The notes: generated by a model from the letters alone, not told the origin. Positions 16,228 to 26,882 are shown, counted from the stretch's first letter. The stretch: 64,000 nt of DNA from Gracilaria domingensis (GCA_022539475.1 VCMS01000022.1:728237-792236), one strand, 5' to 3'. Numbers and translations are program-made.

Positions 16228-19200
16228 CTACTCCGTAGCTCTACCTTTGCGGAGCAGCGAACGCAAGTCTTGACGGGTAGAAGAACCTCTCACAACAGGA
16301 GCACCACCCTGGTTATTTTTTCTCCCCTCCTCTCTCCCTTTGTCACCCATATTGCCTTGGCGCTGTCCGTCACGACCCAGTTTTTTCTTCCTTTTAGGCC
16401 CTCTGACTGGACTTCGGTGTCGGGAGCGCTTCCGATCTTCTCTATGACCTTCAGAGCTGCGCCTACGGAACCCACCCTCATCGTAACCATCGTGTCCATC
16501 ATAGCTTTTCCATTTGTCACGTCCATCGTGCTCGTTAACGATGCGAGCCTCGCCATATCTAGAAACCTGTTTGCCAAACCCTTCCCGAACCCCATGACTT
16601 CCCCATCCCATAGATTGCCCACCAGTTTTCCCGACCATTCCACCAGAGCTACGAATATCACTTTCTCTTCTTCGCCTCTTCACTTGGTTCAGTCCAACCT
16701 TCTCGTTTGACTCTCCATCCCTTGAAACCCGCTTGTTACCACCAGACTTAACATCGTCAGCCTGAAACCTTGAACGGCGAAATTCCTCTCTTCCGACTGA
16801 CCGTTTCGCAACTGCATGCGCATCGTTATGTTCGTGAGAAGCTGCATTCCCCGCGTTCCTTTCATCAGTCTTGACTTCAGACCTATTGTGCGCCAATTCA
16901 CTTCTTAAACTCCTCGATACCCCAATGCCAACGCTCCCTGTCCTTTGTTGGCCATCTTGCTTTGGCTCGATACTTGAAGCCATTGCTTCCGAAGACTGCT
17001 GAAAACGGGATGACTTCAAAGATTCCAAAGCAACTTGCGACCCGTCTTTAGATGCACTGCCTCGCGATGCAGAAACTTGATGCGCCTGTTGGGGGCTCTC
17101 TGTCCCTTTTCGTACGGCACCACCATCGTCGTTTCGACTCGCCTTTGGTTCCGGAACCACCTTAGACTCAGCCTTAGACTCCAATTTGTTTCGCTCTAAC
17201 GCGGATACCATCGCCGCAGGAATCTCAGTTGCATTATCCTTCGGTGGAGCATCCGTGCTTGGCTTCGACGGGGTCTCACTTTTTCCGGGGGTATGCGAAA
17301 ATCTAGAACCTAACCGTTCCCTTCGTTCCTTCTCAGCAAGGTCGAGAGATGGATGCAGCTTAGCAACAGAGTGGCCTTCGGCAGCTTTGTCCTCAATAGA
17401 ATGTGCCTTATCGGACATACGTTGCGTACTTACATCATCGACCGAAGCTAGAGCGGTGCTCAAATTCTGTCCTGGCTGCTTCCCGTCGCTGACAAAATCC
17501 GTTTCGGCGAATCTTGAACCAGACTGCTTTTGCCTTGACAGTGTTGGATGGTCTCGAGGTGGACGATCTCGGAGTGGATGGTCTCGGGGTGGGTGATCTC
17601 GGGGTGGGTGATCTCGGGGAAAATGCTCACGAAGAGGATGATTGCGGGGAGGATGATTGCGGGGAGGATGATTGCGGGGAGGATGATCTCGAGCAAGACG
17701 ATCACGGGGCGCAAGAGCTCGAGGAGGAAGATCTCTAGGAGGAAGATCTCGACGCGGATGCTCCCTGCTGTGCGGAGGGACATCATTCGAAGGCCTGAGC
17801 TGGACAAACTCTTTGGGCACGCTACCAGTGTCCCGTGATCTTACGGGCTCTTCTCTGATAGCTTCTGCCCAACGCTGTCTTTCACGAAATCGATGTTGGC
17901 TTTCGTTATAACCCTGAACGAGTCCACGATCCCTCGGGACATACCGCTCATGACGTCGAAAAGGATCACTGAGACTTCCGTCCGAAAAACGAGGCCGCTC
18001 GAGCCTGTTGCGGCCGAAATCCCGCATCGGGTTCCGCTCCCTTGATAACCTCGGCGAGGTCCTTCGAAACGGTTCATGAGACAAGTGAGGGTTCCTGTCA
18101 GTGTAGTCGCTTTCGCGAGGAGGACGACCCTTTAGCGATACTCTCTGACTCGCGAGACTGTCCCTAGCGTCCCTTCCCAAGCTACGATGGCGACTATCAT
18201 GAGTCTCTCTAGAGCCTACCCATTCGCGATCAGCATATGGTTCCCGAGTATCCATGACAGCAAATCCTGAACTTCGAATACCGTTTGACCCATTTGAATG
18301 TCGGACGTGATCGACTTTCCTCCCAGCGTACTGGTCCCTCTCCAAATCTTGTGAAGGATAATGAGGGAGACGAGATGATCTCTCAAGACTACGTCTCTGT
18401 CCAGCGCTGGCGTTTTCAGTCGCGACAGGCTTTTGATGTGCACTGGATTCACGCTGTTCTTCCCTTTGGGGGGTCGCATCATCTTGTTTTGAGTATTCAT
18501 TCTGGTTCTTGTCTGTCGCTTTTCGTTCTTCTCGGTGAATACGAAGTGGTTCCAAGGGAGAGTCTGCAACGAACTCGTCGTCTGAGCGGGCTCCTTGTCC
18601 GTCAGGAAGTTGACTTGGCGAGAAAGGCTCCTCGTCCATTATGGGTTCTGCTTCTGAAGCAGTTGAATACTCTCCCATGGAGTCATTATCAGAGCCGGCT
18701 TTCCTTGTCTTCATCCTCTGCTTGACCTTGGGTTTCAAGGGCTTCCGCTTGTGCCTTGTTGAAGACGGCTGAAACCCTTGCTCACGACCAATGAGAGCAG
18801 CCCTTGAAAGCGGTCTTTCGGAGTCTAATTTTCTGTCTTGAGACGACTGTGATATCTTCTGCGCCTCATTAGCATTTCCAGGGAGCTTCGAAAGAGGAAC
18901 CCTTGGTCGCAAGTCAGCAATGACCGAGGAACGGCGAGGAACTCGCGGAATGGAGAGTGAGTTGCTTCCGGCTGTCATCGACTTAACTTCATTGTCCCGG
19001 CCTGATTCGGATTGGGAACCAGGTCGTCTCTTCAGAATATCCCGAGCACTGGAGATTCTCTCACCATCTGAGATACTACGCGCCACTGATATGCTCCTTC
19101 TCGGAATCCGAAATGATGAGTCAACTTCGTTTCTCATCCGAGATGTGGAGGATTTCGACGGATTCAGTTTGCTCGTAGTCTCCCTCCATGCCCGCAGTCG

Positions 19201-22200
19201 TTCTCTCGCCCCCGGGCTCAAATGAACTTCATCGAAAGCCTTGAGATCTCCTTGTTTATCTCGAGCCAGGAGTCCAAGTTTTGAGGCCCGTTCAAGATCT
19301 TTCTTTGCTCGTTCAATCTTTGCCCGCACGATCCTTTCAACATCTGGCTCGTTCTGTTCAATTCCCGGTACAGATTTGTCTCGTGCTTCAAGGGGTTTCG
19401 CATTAAGACCGTCATCGAGTCTAGCACTCTTTGCGGAAGCCTTAAAATTGAGTTCTTCTTGCTTCGAAGTAAGCGTCCCTCGACATTTCAACGACTGGCA
19501 CACACAAGGCGCAGATCCTTTCTCGATTGATCGAGCGCCATAATCAAAGGTGAGCTCTTCACCTTTGGCTATATCACGAATGGCGTATATGCCTACCCTA
19601 GGTTCACCACCAGCATTCCATTTCTGCGTCTCGGCATTAGGGTCACATGAATGGTTCAGGAATCGCGTTGCCTGTGATTTTCGGCTGGCATCTATGACGA
19701 GCTTGTTTGTCAAAGTCATGAAATAGAAATGGCGTTCTCCTTGGTACTCCCGCATTCTATCTCTGAATGTTTCCATCGAGATCACCTCTCCTTGGTATTC
19801 CCCAATAAGGTCCCCAGTTCTGATGTCTTCATCCGCCACGAGACCTACACCTTTGTTGGGGAAGCTAACCATTTTGAATTTGGCATACTCCAGTCGTTGA
19901 AGCCTCTGATTCTGACAGTATGAACCAGCGCCACATTCCCCAGGTACGCACTCGATACGTAAATGACGGTTTTCGCATAGTTCGTTCGAGCAGGCAACTC
20001 TATTCTCGGATCCATCTCGCTTCTCTTTTGCATTTCCAGGAAGACAAGTACATTTCTGTCCTAGAGTTCGGTCATTCTTCTCAAGGAGGTCTCGAGCGCC
20101 GTCGATATAGGCGTTCTTGCGCTGCAAACGAACCCATTTCCATGCGAATTCCGATTCAGGATCGTATCGAGCTAAAGTCTGTTGAGCTTCTTCTCTTGTG
20201 ACATTTTGCACCAATCGGAGAAAATGAGGATCATCATCAAGGTCAAAATGGCCTCGGCGCTGAGAGGCTGTTCGGCATAGCAAAGAATTACTCGTAACAG
20301 ACGGGAAGGAGATCGTGGAACCCCTTCTTCTTGGCAACAAATCTTCCATACTTGAGCTGCTTTTCTCGTCGGCCGAAGGGGTTTTTGAATCCTCACCAGA
20401 ACACTTCTGAAAATGTTTCCTTACAGCCTCTACAGCCATCGTAAAATGATTACGGTCATCTAGGGAAAGCACACTTTTCTTAACACCATCATCCATATAG
20501 TGATCATCCAATCCTCCTTGAATCCTGAGCACTACTTCCCAAGTTCGCATTCGATTCCTAGTGCTCGCGGCCTTGCTCCTGAGAAAGGCTTTTAAGGCGT
20601 TCATCTGAGACATGTCACGAGAACCGTCCTCAAGACTTTTTCCCATTGAGGCTAACAAAATTGCATTGAACGCAAGTACGCGTTGGCGAATCATTACCTT
20701 CTCATCAGCGATACCACTCGATGTCAACGGCTCATCAACAATGACGTCCATTCCCTTGCTAGAAAGAAAACTGTCTTCCGCAAGAGTCTCAAGCTTTTCC
20801 TGAAAACGAACGGCGCTCCCCATCCTCGCACTTCTCAACAATAACATATTCACGGAATTCAGAAACAAGTCTTTGATTTTGACGTCAGTTGCCAGAAGCT
20901 CTCTTTGCATCACAGCAGAGGAAACGAGCGTCTGGATAAGATCCAAGACAGTCGGAACAGATGAGAAATGCTTCGCTTCGTTCAATACAGTGCGAAATGC
21001 CATGAGAGGTTCACGACTTATGACTTCGAGAGATTTGGTCATAACATCACAAAGCAACACCAGGCACTTAGATTGGTTTTGAAGCAGTTCGCGCATAAAC
21101 AGCGGGGATGATACAATACTGACGAGGAATCCAACGTCAAAGAAACTATCTCCCGCCAGAGGCTCCCTTCGGACTTGTAGCATTGCCTTCGAAAATGACG
21201 TTGACCAGAAGAATTCGTGTTGACATAGAGCCTGTGGAAGCTTTCGACTCTGTTCGTTAATCTGTTCCCAATGCTTCCGCTGCGGGCTACTGTTTTCCCA
21301 GGGAACGCTCCTCCGCAATAAGAACACTTGCATCAGTTCCGAAACAGAGTTTCTGCACTCTTTTCCCAGACTGGCTGGACAGCCTTGAAGGAACTCCATC
21401 GCGAACGATAACAACTTCTCGAAGGAAACTGAATGCTCATCAGGTTCGGGTGAATGAAGGCTAGAAATGAATAGGCTCTGGGCGCGTAAGTTCTTCACAC
21501 TGGATATGAATGACAGAGGGCTCAACTCATATATGACAATACTGATCGCTAGTCGAATAGCACAATCAAGAAGTTCGCTGTAGTTCTCATCGCTTTCACC
21601 CTTGTCCCGCTTTGCCTGATACCAGAATCTTATAGTACCGAGCGTCAGATCTGCAATGTCATTTGTTAAGCCTTCCCCATAACATCTTTCCATGAAAGGT
21701 GCCGCTACATCGTCGTCAGAATCAGATATGCTTTCTAGAAGTTTTTGTAAGAATCGTATTGCGTCAACCGTTTTGGGAAGCCCCGGTGGGCATGTATCAG
21801 TTCCATGGTGCTCTCCAGCAAGCCACTTCCGCCACTTGTCATCATCAACGTCATAGGACAGCGCATCGAACTCTTTGCCTTTCCACAAGTGCCCGTCATA
21901 GCTCATCTTCGTTGATTCAAGTGCTTGCTTGTGGTGGTGGCACAACGCCTTGCAGTACCTGAAGAGGCTAAACTCTCTAAATTGCTCACAACCAGGAATG
22001 GTTGCTAAGCTTTGCCTGTGTCTAATCACTTCATCTTTACCCATACCTTCCACAGACGAAAGACTCACGGACTTGCGAGCAAAGGCAAGCAAGGAGGCCG
22101 ACGGGTCGGGGGAGTTTGTAACCTCAGAAACTTCGATAGATTGAGACTTGAGAGCAGCAGAAGACTTCTCATTCTTGTCTTCTTCTATCGTTCGATCCTT

Positions 22201-23403
22201 CATGTCTGGAATGGAATCAGTAGGCGATTGCGCCGTAGGAGCATTGAGCCCTTCGAAAATGGGCTCCTCTGTTTCTGATTCTTCAACTGTGGTAGAAACT
22301 TTTCTACGCTTGCGGGGCGCAGGTTTCCGCATATTTCGACCAGAGTGGTCCGAGCGGTAATGGTCCGATTGTTCCGAGTCATTGCCGCTTTGCTCGACGG
22401 CATCGTTTGATGGAGATGCTGCTCGTCGCTTGAGGTGTCTTTCCTTCCGTGATTTGGCTTTCCGTTTCGCAACGAAATGCTGTGGTGTAGACTCATTACT
22501 GGGTTGCTGTGTTGACATTAACTGCTCATGCGTGCTGTGATCGTCCTCGTCATGAGGGTTATCTCGCGAGAACCTGGAGCGACGCTTGCGTTTCGACGAC
22601 TCGCGAGGTTTTCTCGAAGACTTCGGGCCATCAGACAACTCTGGCTCAACATCTTCGAGATGGTGGTGGATACGTCGCGAAGATTGGCGCGTATCGCGAT
22701 TGCGTTGCTTTGAGCGATGCGATGATTGAGAAGGCTGATGAGGGAGTTCGTGCTCATCCGGAGCCCTAATGCGCAGTTTGAGCTTGATAGGACTGGATGG
22801 GGTTGAGGGGGGGGAAGGGGGTTTATGCTTGCGGGTTGGTTTGTCAGGTCGCTTGTCACGTGCCTTTTTAACCGACCCTGAAGGCGCGAGGGGCGGGGTG
22901 CTGTCTTCAACGCGAGATGAGCGTGATACGGAACGTGGAGCGGTCCTAGGTCTTTTGGGCGTGCGAGTGTGGGAGGCAGAAGGAATAGCAGATGAGGACG
23001 AATTGGAGCGCGAGCTTTGTGATGCGTGTTGTTGAGAGGGAGATTGGTGTTGCTGGGAGAGCACGCTCTCCGCGGCAGGAAGGGCAGCAGTGCGTGTGAA
23101 ACGGCGGTCAGAGATAGCCTCGAGATACCTGTCGAGAGCTTCGACGTCGTCGACCTCAGAGTGAAAGCCCATTGATGCTAGGAAGACCGCGGGATTAGGC
23201 TGCGAGGAGTGCAGCGTATGGGTGGCGGGAAAACGGGGGGCGGGGGAGCGGGCGGGAGAGCCGGCGGGAGAGCCGGCGGGAGAGCCGGAGGGAGAGCCGG
23301 AGGGGTGAGCGGGGAGAGTGGCGGAAGCGGCAAATTGTGAATGAAGTTGGTCAAGTTGGGCACTCAAGCGCTCAACAGCAGCTCGATATGAGGAAGAAGA
23401 CAT
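16228..23403 (-). CDS. Large AWS-SET-postSET histone lysine methyltransferase (H3K36 type)
   Basis: 2391 residues from ATG 23403; the frame opens 12 nt earlier with TTG only. N-terminal 470 residues are basic, Ser/Arg-rich and contain a GSPAGSPA repeat. About 470-1060 is a helical, well-ordered region of unknown identity. The AWS Cys cluster (about 1120-1175, CTCLPGN to CGAGSYCQN) precedes a SET domain (about 1175-1295). The latter has the catalytic RFLNHSCDPNAETQKW and the ELTFDYG segment. The post-SET CVCQSLKCRG lies at about 1300-1312. This module order is that of SETD2/NSD/ASH1-type nuclear H3K36 methyltransferases using SAM. The C-terminal 1000 residues are disordered, with a HPPRD pentapeptide array (about 1885-1950). 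I see no SRI, WW or PHD domain, so the subfamily is open. It is divergent from the Nup98 gene. Confidence 0.88.
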   Translation of the reverse strand: MSSSSYRAAVERLSAQLDQLHSQFAASATLPAHPSGSPSGSPAGSPAGSPARSPAPRFPATHTLHSSQPNPAVFLASMGFHSEVDDVEALDRYLEAISDRRFTRTAALPAAESVLSQQHQSPSQQHASQSSRSNSSSSAIPSASHTRTPKRPRTAPRSVSRSSRVEDSTPPLAPSGSVKKARDKRPDKPTRKHKPPSPPSTPSSPIKLKLRIRAPDEHELPHQPSQSSHRSKQRNRDTRQSSRRIHHHLEDVEPELSDGPKSSRKPRESSKRKRRSRFSRDNPHDEDDHSTHEQLMSTQQPSNESTPQHFVAKRKAKSRKERHLKRRAASPSNDAVEQSGNDSEQSDHYRSDHSGRNMRKPAPRKRRKVSTTVEESETEEPIFEGLNAPTAQSPTDSIPDMKDRTIEEDKNEKSSAALKSQSIEVSEVTNSPDPSASLLAFARKSVSLSSVEGMGKDEVIRHRQSLATIPGCEQFREFSLFRYCKALCHHHKQALESTKMSYDGHLWKGKEFDALSYDVDDDKWRKWLAGEHHGTDTCPPGLPKTVDAIRFLQKLLESISDSDDDVAAPFMERCYGEGLTNDIADLTLGTIRFWYQAKRDKGESDENYSELLDCAIRLAISIVIYELSPLSFISSVKNLRAQSLFISSLHSPEPDEHSVSFEKLLSFAMEFLQGCPASLGKECRNSVSELMQVFLLRRSVPWENSSPQRKHWEQINEQSRKLPQALCQHEFFWSTSFSKAMLQVRREPLAGDSFFDVGFLVSIVSSPLFMRELLQNQSKCLVLLCDVMTKSLEVISREPLMAFRTVLNEAKHFSSVPTVLDLIQTLVSSAVMQRELLATDVKIKDLFLNSVNMLLLRSARMGSAVRFQEKLETLAEDSFLSSKGMDVIVDEPLTSSGIADEKVMIRQRVLAFNAILLASMGKSLEDGSRDMSQMNALKAFLRSKAASTRNRMRTWEVVLRIQGGLDDHYMDDGVKKSVLSLDDRNHFTMAVEAVRKHFQKCSGEDSKTPSADEKSSSSMEDLLPRRRGSTISFPSVTSNSLLCRTASQRRGHFDLDDDPHFLRLVQNVTREEAQQTLARYDPESEFAWKWVRLQRKNAYIDGARDLLEKNDRTLGQKCTCLPGNAKEKRDGSENRVACSNELCENRHLRIECVPGECGAGSYCQNQRLQRLEYAKFKMVSFPNKGVGLVADEDIRTGDLIGEYQGEVISMETFRDRMREYQGERHFYFMTLTNKLVIDASRKSQATRFLNHSCDPNAETQKWNAGGEPRVGIYAIRDIAKGEELTFDYGARSIEKGSAPCVCQSLKCRGTLTSKQEELNFKASAKSARLDDGLNAKPLEARDKSVPGIEQNEPDVERIVRAKIERAKKDLERASKLGLLARDKQGDLKAFDEVHLSPGARERLRAWRETTSKLNPSKSSTSRMRNEVDSSFRIPRRSISVARSISDGERISSARDILKRRPGSQSESGRDNEVKSMTAGSNSLSIPRVPRRSSVIADLRPRVPLSKLPGNANEAQKISQSSQDRKLDSERPLSRAALIGREQGFQPSSTRHKRKPLKPKVKQRMKTRKAGSDNDSMGEYSTASEAEPIMDEEPFSPSQLPDGQGARSDDEFVADSPLEPLRIHREERKATDKNQNEYSKQDDATPQREEQRESSAHQKPVATENASAGQRRSLERSSRLPHYPSQDLERDQYAGRKVDHVRHSNGSNGIRSSGFAVMDTREPYADREWVGSRETHDSRHRSLGRDARDSLASQRVSLKGRPPRESDYTDRNPHLSHEPFRRTSPRLSRERNPMRDFGRNRLERPRFSDGSLSDPFRRHERYVPRDRGLVQGYNESQHRFRERQRWAEAIREEPVRSRDTGSVPKEFVQLRPSNDVPPHSREHPRRDLPPRDLPPRALAPRDRLARDHPPRNHPPRNHPPRNHPLREHFPRDHPPRDHPPRDHPLRDRPPRDHPTLSRQKQSGSRFAETDFVSDGKQPGQNLSTALASVDDVSTQRMSDKAHSIEDKAAEGHSVAKLHPSLDLAEKERRERLGSRFSHTPGKSETPSKPSTDAPPKDNATEIPAAMVSALERNKLESKAESKVVPEPKASRNDDGGAVRKGTESPQQAHQVSASRGSASKDGSQVALESLKSSRFQQSSEAMASSIEPKQDGQQRTGSVGIGVSRSLRSELAHNRSEVKTDERNAGNAASHEHNDAHAVAKRSVGREEFRRSRFQADDVKSGGNKRVSRDGESNEKVGLNQVKRRRRESDIRSSGGMVGKTGGQSMGWGSHGVREGFGKQVSRYGEARIVNEHDGRDKWKSYDGHDGYDEGGFRRRSSEGHREDRKRSRHRSPVRGPKRKKKLGRDGQRQGNMGDKGREEGRKNNQGGAPVVRGSSTRQDLRSLLRKGRATE
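17550..17765. repeat. Coding minisatellite with 15-bp period
   Basis: Tandem units of 15 bp (for example GATGATTGCGGGGAG on the plus strand, related to GTGATCTCGGGGTGG) run through this interval inside the SET gene. They encode repeated H/D-P-P/L-R-D/N pentapeptides. Neighbouring units are nearly identical at the nucleotide level, which suggests recent expansion. Confidence 0.75.
23247..23305. repeat. Coding 12-bp tandem repeat near the SET protein N terminus
   Basis: About five units of GAGAGCCGGCGG and close variants encode GSPA/GSPS tetrapeptides at about residues 35-55 of the SET-domain protein. Units differ only by GCC/GGA exchanges. Confidence 0.7.
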
Positions 23404-23415
23404 GAGGAAGCGCAA

Positions 23416-24095
23416 GCGCAGAGGGTGATTTTAAGCGAGACGTGGAGTGTGCGGCAGGAAGTATGCCAAGCAACGAGACGGAGGGGGAGGCGAGTATCTA
23501 GGTGACGGATGCGTTTGCACGCGCGTCGTGAATCGCGACGCGCAATGGGACGTCGGGCGGAGGTTGGCCAATGGCGGCTTGGTCGGATGGGCGTGGCTTT
23601 CGGAGGCGCGCCGCGAGACGTTGCACGTGCGACGCAGCCGCGCACGCGCGTAGCGGCGCTTTTACGCGCCGCGTTCAAGTTACAAGGGTGCCGTCAAGCA
23701 CAAAAATCGCCAGATTTGCGTTTGAAATAGCGCGCGAGTTGCGTTCAAGTTCAAACGCCGTCGTCGCGCCTCGTGTCCGTCTGTGCGACCCGTATTCGCC
23801 CTCACCGCGCCGTACCGCCACGCTGCATACTTATGCATTCACCCCAGCCGCCGCCGTCAGTCCACCGCCTTACAACTTTCCTCGTCAAACTACACGTGTA
23901 CCACACGCTCTTTCACGCCGTTGACGAGTAAGTATCCAACACTTGGTGCCCAGTCCCGCGTCTCGTCGTCTTCCGCGCCCAAACCTCCCCTCCCGCCTGG
24001 GCACGCAAGCGCCACCAGATAGATATAGTGGCTAAGATATTCCCGCCATCCACTCTCATCCTCTCTCATCGTCTCGCCTTCCGACTACAGCAGCG
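23416..24095. other. Divergent promoter region of the SET methyltransferase and Nup98 genes
   Basis: 680 bp without a credible gene. A perfect 8-bp hairpin with 7-nt loop (GCGCGTCG/CGACGCGC) is at about 23521-23543. ACGT-core elements (ACGTTGCACGTGCGACG) are near 23617-23634. Near the Nup98 side, AT-richer sequence (AGATAGATATAGTGG) precedes the start. Confidence 0.45.
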
Positions 24096-26882
24096 ATGTC
24101 TGCATTCGGCGGCGGCTTTGGTCAGCCGTCCCCCTTCGGCAGCTCCGCGTTCGGCTCCTCTGCCCCAACTTTCGGCGCCAGTAGCGCCTTCGGCGCGCAG
24201 ACCAACTCGCTTTTCGGTCAGTCGCAGTCGTCCTTCGGCGCCTTTGGTCAGTCCTCAGGCTTTGGGTCCTCATCGGCGTTCGGATCTAACTCCGTCTTCG
24301 GCGCACAGTCTGCTCCAGCTTTTGGAAATACGTTTGGTTCAAATTCCTTTGGTAACAACGCCTTTGGCTCCACGCCTGCCTTTGGGGCCTCTCAGTCTGC
24401 TTTCGGCTCCTCCTCGGGCTTTGGCGGCGGCTCCTCCCTCTTTGGCGCTCAGCAAAACACTGGTTTCGGCTCATCTGCTCCGGCGTTTGGCCAGTCTCAG
24501 CCTTCATGGAATCAACAGAGCGGCGGCGTTTTCGGCTCGGGCAATGCTTTTGGTGGCAACACTGGCACTGGCCTCTTTGGAAACACCAGCACAGCGAATT
24601 CCCTGTTTGGTGCCCAGGGTGGGTCTACGTTTGGAGCCGCTTCTCAACCTCAACAAGGTACAAAAGGTGTGAACTGGCAGGTTACGACTGAGTACGAAAA
24701 CTCTGGGACGCAGAAGTACCAGAGCATTACTATGATGCAACCATTCCGAGGCAAGTCTATTGAAGAACTGCGATTCGAAGACTATGGAATGGGAAACAAA
24801 GGCGGCCAAGCTAGCGGTGGTGTCTTTGGATCTCAGCCCCAGAATAATGTGTTTGGCGCTACCAGTCAGCCTGCTTTTGGCAGTGGTAGCGCGTTTGGGA
24901 ACACTTCTGGCTTCGGTAGCAGTGCTCCCTTTGGATCATCCACTGGATCAGGCTTTGGTGGCGGAAACACTGCGTTTGGTCAAAGCTCTACTGGGTTCGG
25001 GGCGCAGTCGGGCAATGTCTTCGGACAGAGTTCGAGTTCATTCGGAGCCCCGTCGACTGGATTCGGCAACCCAGCGTTTGGTAGTGGGTCTGGTGGCGGT
25101 TTTGGAGCAAACAATCAACAACCAACCAGTGGTTTCGGCCAAACTACTGGGTTTGGTAATGCAAGTCAGCCAAACATGTTCAACACAAACCAAAGTTCTA
25201 GCGGGTTTTTTGGGAACACAGGAGCTGCGTTTGGTGCTGGATCACAATCGGGAAGCCTTTTCGGAAGTCAGCCAAACCAGTTTGGGGCACCTCAGCAAGG
25301 ATCATTTTTTGGCAATCAGAGCGCTGGAAATCAGGCAGCGCCCAATACCGGGTTTGGGTTTGGTAGCTCCGGCGGTATCTTTGGTCAGTCGTCCGGAGGG
25401 TTCAATTTCGGCGCTGGATTAAACCAAAGCCGACAACAGCCGACTATTAACCCTTCGTTTGGAGCAAGTCAACCACAAGTAGGGGGACTACAGGGATCGC
25501 AACCAACCATCCCAGAAACGTATCGAGCCATCACTCAACATCATGGGTCCACTATAGCCCCAGTTGGTGCTAATTACGGTACTCTACTCCACAACTTACA
25601 AGTGATTCGGGCGAAATTTGATGAACAGCAGAGAATTCTTGCAGAACAAGTTAAGCAAAATGCGAAGAACGCTCCGAAACAACAGGGAACCGCTTCTATT
25701 GTGGTTCTGCCGTCTCCTTCGCTAGTGAAGGTAACATCTAGCAGAGATTCTGTATCGAGAACCCAGGGCCTTATTGCCCGTACTCCGTTTCGTACGAAGA
25801 TGCGAGGCTCGGTTGCTCGTATGAATGAGCTTGCTGGATACACTCCGAGAGTTTCTGGCACACCGATTCGAGAGAAGGAAAGTACAGAAGGTGTAACAGC
25901 AGACGACAACAAGTCTGTTTCTACAACACCTGCTTGTATGAGACTGACGCCACTGTTTACTCCCAAGCAGTTCAGCGTGGCGGGGCGAAGGCCATCTCGT
26001 CTATCAAACGGCATAACTCCGATGCGATCTTCAAGAATGTTGCCCCTGCCTCCACTTGCCAAAGAAAACGGGCTGACCCCCAAGCATAAGGGATTGGATT
26101 TCGAAGATGAAGTCGAGCTTGTGCATTCAAGCCTTAGTCCACGAGGGTCTTTAACACCGCAACGAGCGGCGAAGAAGGAACTAGACTATATGGAGAGTAA
26201 TGGTGTGAAAGGAGATGACGAAGATCCCAGCAGTCATCGTCAAATGAACTCTTTGGTGAAACCTGTTAGCATTCTCAGGAAACCGAAACGAGATAACCAC
26301 TTTAACGACGAAAGCCCTCAGGAGCTTGACCAAAAGAACTACACCGGTCGCTTGTCAAACAGCGAGGACTTTATGTGGGCGCATCCTAGACCGTCTACTT
26401 GGAGCAAGAGACAAGGCCTCGAATCAGAAGAGCAGTACATGCCAGAAAAGTACTTGCCATTCTTGTCGAAGGAAGGCTTTTATATGGAACCCAGTCTTCC
26501 GGAATTGGCTGCAAGAGATATGACAGAATTACAGATGGTTAAGGGTTTTGCTGTTGGGAGACATGGCCATGGAAAGATAGAATGGATCGAACCAGTCGAT
26601 GTTCGAGGTCTGGATTTAGACCTCGCAGTAGATATTCAGAAAGGTGAATTTGCAGTCTATCCGGAAAGGGACGCAGGCCAGTTGGATGCAGCGGCTCGAG
26701 TAACATTAGAGAACATGTTTAAGAAAAAGAAAGGAAGTTCTTCCTCCGAAGAGGCAGACTTGGAAGAACGGTACCAGAAAAAGCTGAAATCTTTCTGTCA
26801 TAAGAATGGCTTGAAGTTTGTAGATTACAACTCAAAATCCGGATGTTGGACGTTCGAGGTGAACAACTTCTCGCAGAACTAG
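24096..26882 (+). CDS. NUP98: Nucleoporin Nup98 (GLFG/FG repeats, GLEBS, S59 autopeptidase-fold domain)
   Basis: 928 residues from ATG 24096. Residues 1-190 and 240-465 are FG-repeat rich (FG, GLFG-like SLFG, GFG), forming the pore's selective hydrogel. A GLEBS-type segment lies between (about 191-238, with YQSIT and EELRFEDY), the binding site for Rae1/Gle2. A linker follows. The C-terminal Nup98 fold (about 770-928) contains YMEPSLPEL, FAVGRHGHGKIEW and GCWTFEVNNF. In fused Nup98-Nup96 precursors this domain self-cleaves at HF|S. Here the corresponding residues are NFS and the protein ends two residues later, so there is no Nup96 and the usual His is replaced by Asn. Nup96 would have to be a separate gene. 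A PUF-site octamer lies 127 nt past the stop. Confidence 0.93.
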   Translation: MSAFGGGFGQPSPFGSSAFGSSAPTFGASSAFGAQTNSLFGQSQSSFGAFGQSSGFGSSSAFGSNSVFGAQSAPAFGNTFGSNSFGNNAFGSTPAFGASQSAFGSSSGFGGGSSLFGAQQNTGFGSSAPAFGQSQPSWNQQSGGVFGSGNAFGGNTGTGLFGNTSTANSLFGAQGGSTFGAASQPQQGTKGVNWQVTTEYENSGTQKYQSITMMQPFRGKSIEELRFEDYGMGNKGGQASGGVFGSQPQNNVFGATSQPAFGSGSAFGNTSGFGSSAPFGSSTGSGFGGGNTAFGQSSTGFGAQSGNVFGQSSSSFGAPSTGFGNPAFGSGSGGGFGANNQQPTSGFGQTTGFGNASQPNMFNTNQSSSGFFGNTGAAFGAGSQSGSLFGSQPNQFGAPQQGSFFGNQSAGNQAAPNTGFGFGSSGGIFGQSSGGFNFGAGLNQSRQQPTINPSFGASQPQVGGLQGSQPTIPETYRAITQHHGSTIAPVGANYGTLLHNLQVIRAKFDEQQRILAEQVKQNAKNAPKQQGTASIVVLPSPSLVKVTSSRDSVSRTQGLIARTPFRTKMRGSVARMNELAGYTPRVSGTPIREKESTEGVTADDNKSVSTTPACMRLTPLFTPKQFSVAGRRPSRLSNGITPMRSSRMLPLPPLAKENGLTPKHKGLDFEDEVELVHSSLSPRGSLTPQRAAKKELDYMESNGVKGDDEDPSSHRQMNSLVKPVSILRKPKRDNHFNDESPQELDQKNYTGRLSNSEDFMWAHPRPSTWSKRQGLESEEQYMPEKYLPFLSKEGFYMEPSLPELAARDMTELQMVKGFAVGRHGHGKIEWIEPVDVRGLDLDLAVDIQKGEFAVYPERDAGQLDAAARVTLENMFKKKKGSSSSEEADLEERYQKKLKSFCHKNGLKFVDYNSKSGCWTFEVNNFSQN

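Noticed and set aside
24028..24672. 214-codon frame overlapping the start of Nup98
   Set aside because: A shifted frame of the FG-repeat region; Nup98 repeats, GLEBS and C-terminal domain are in the other frame.
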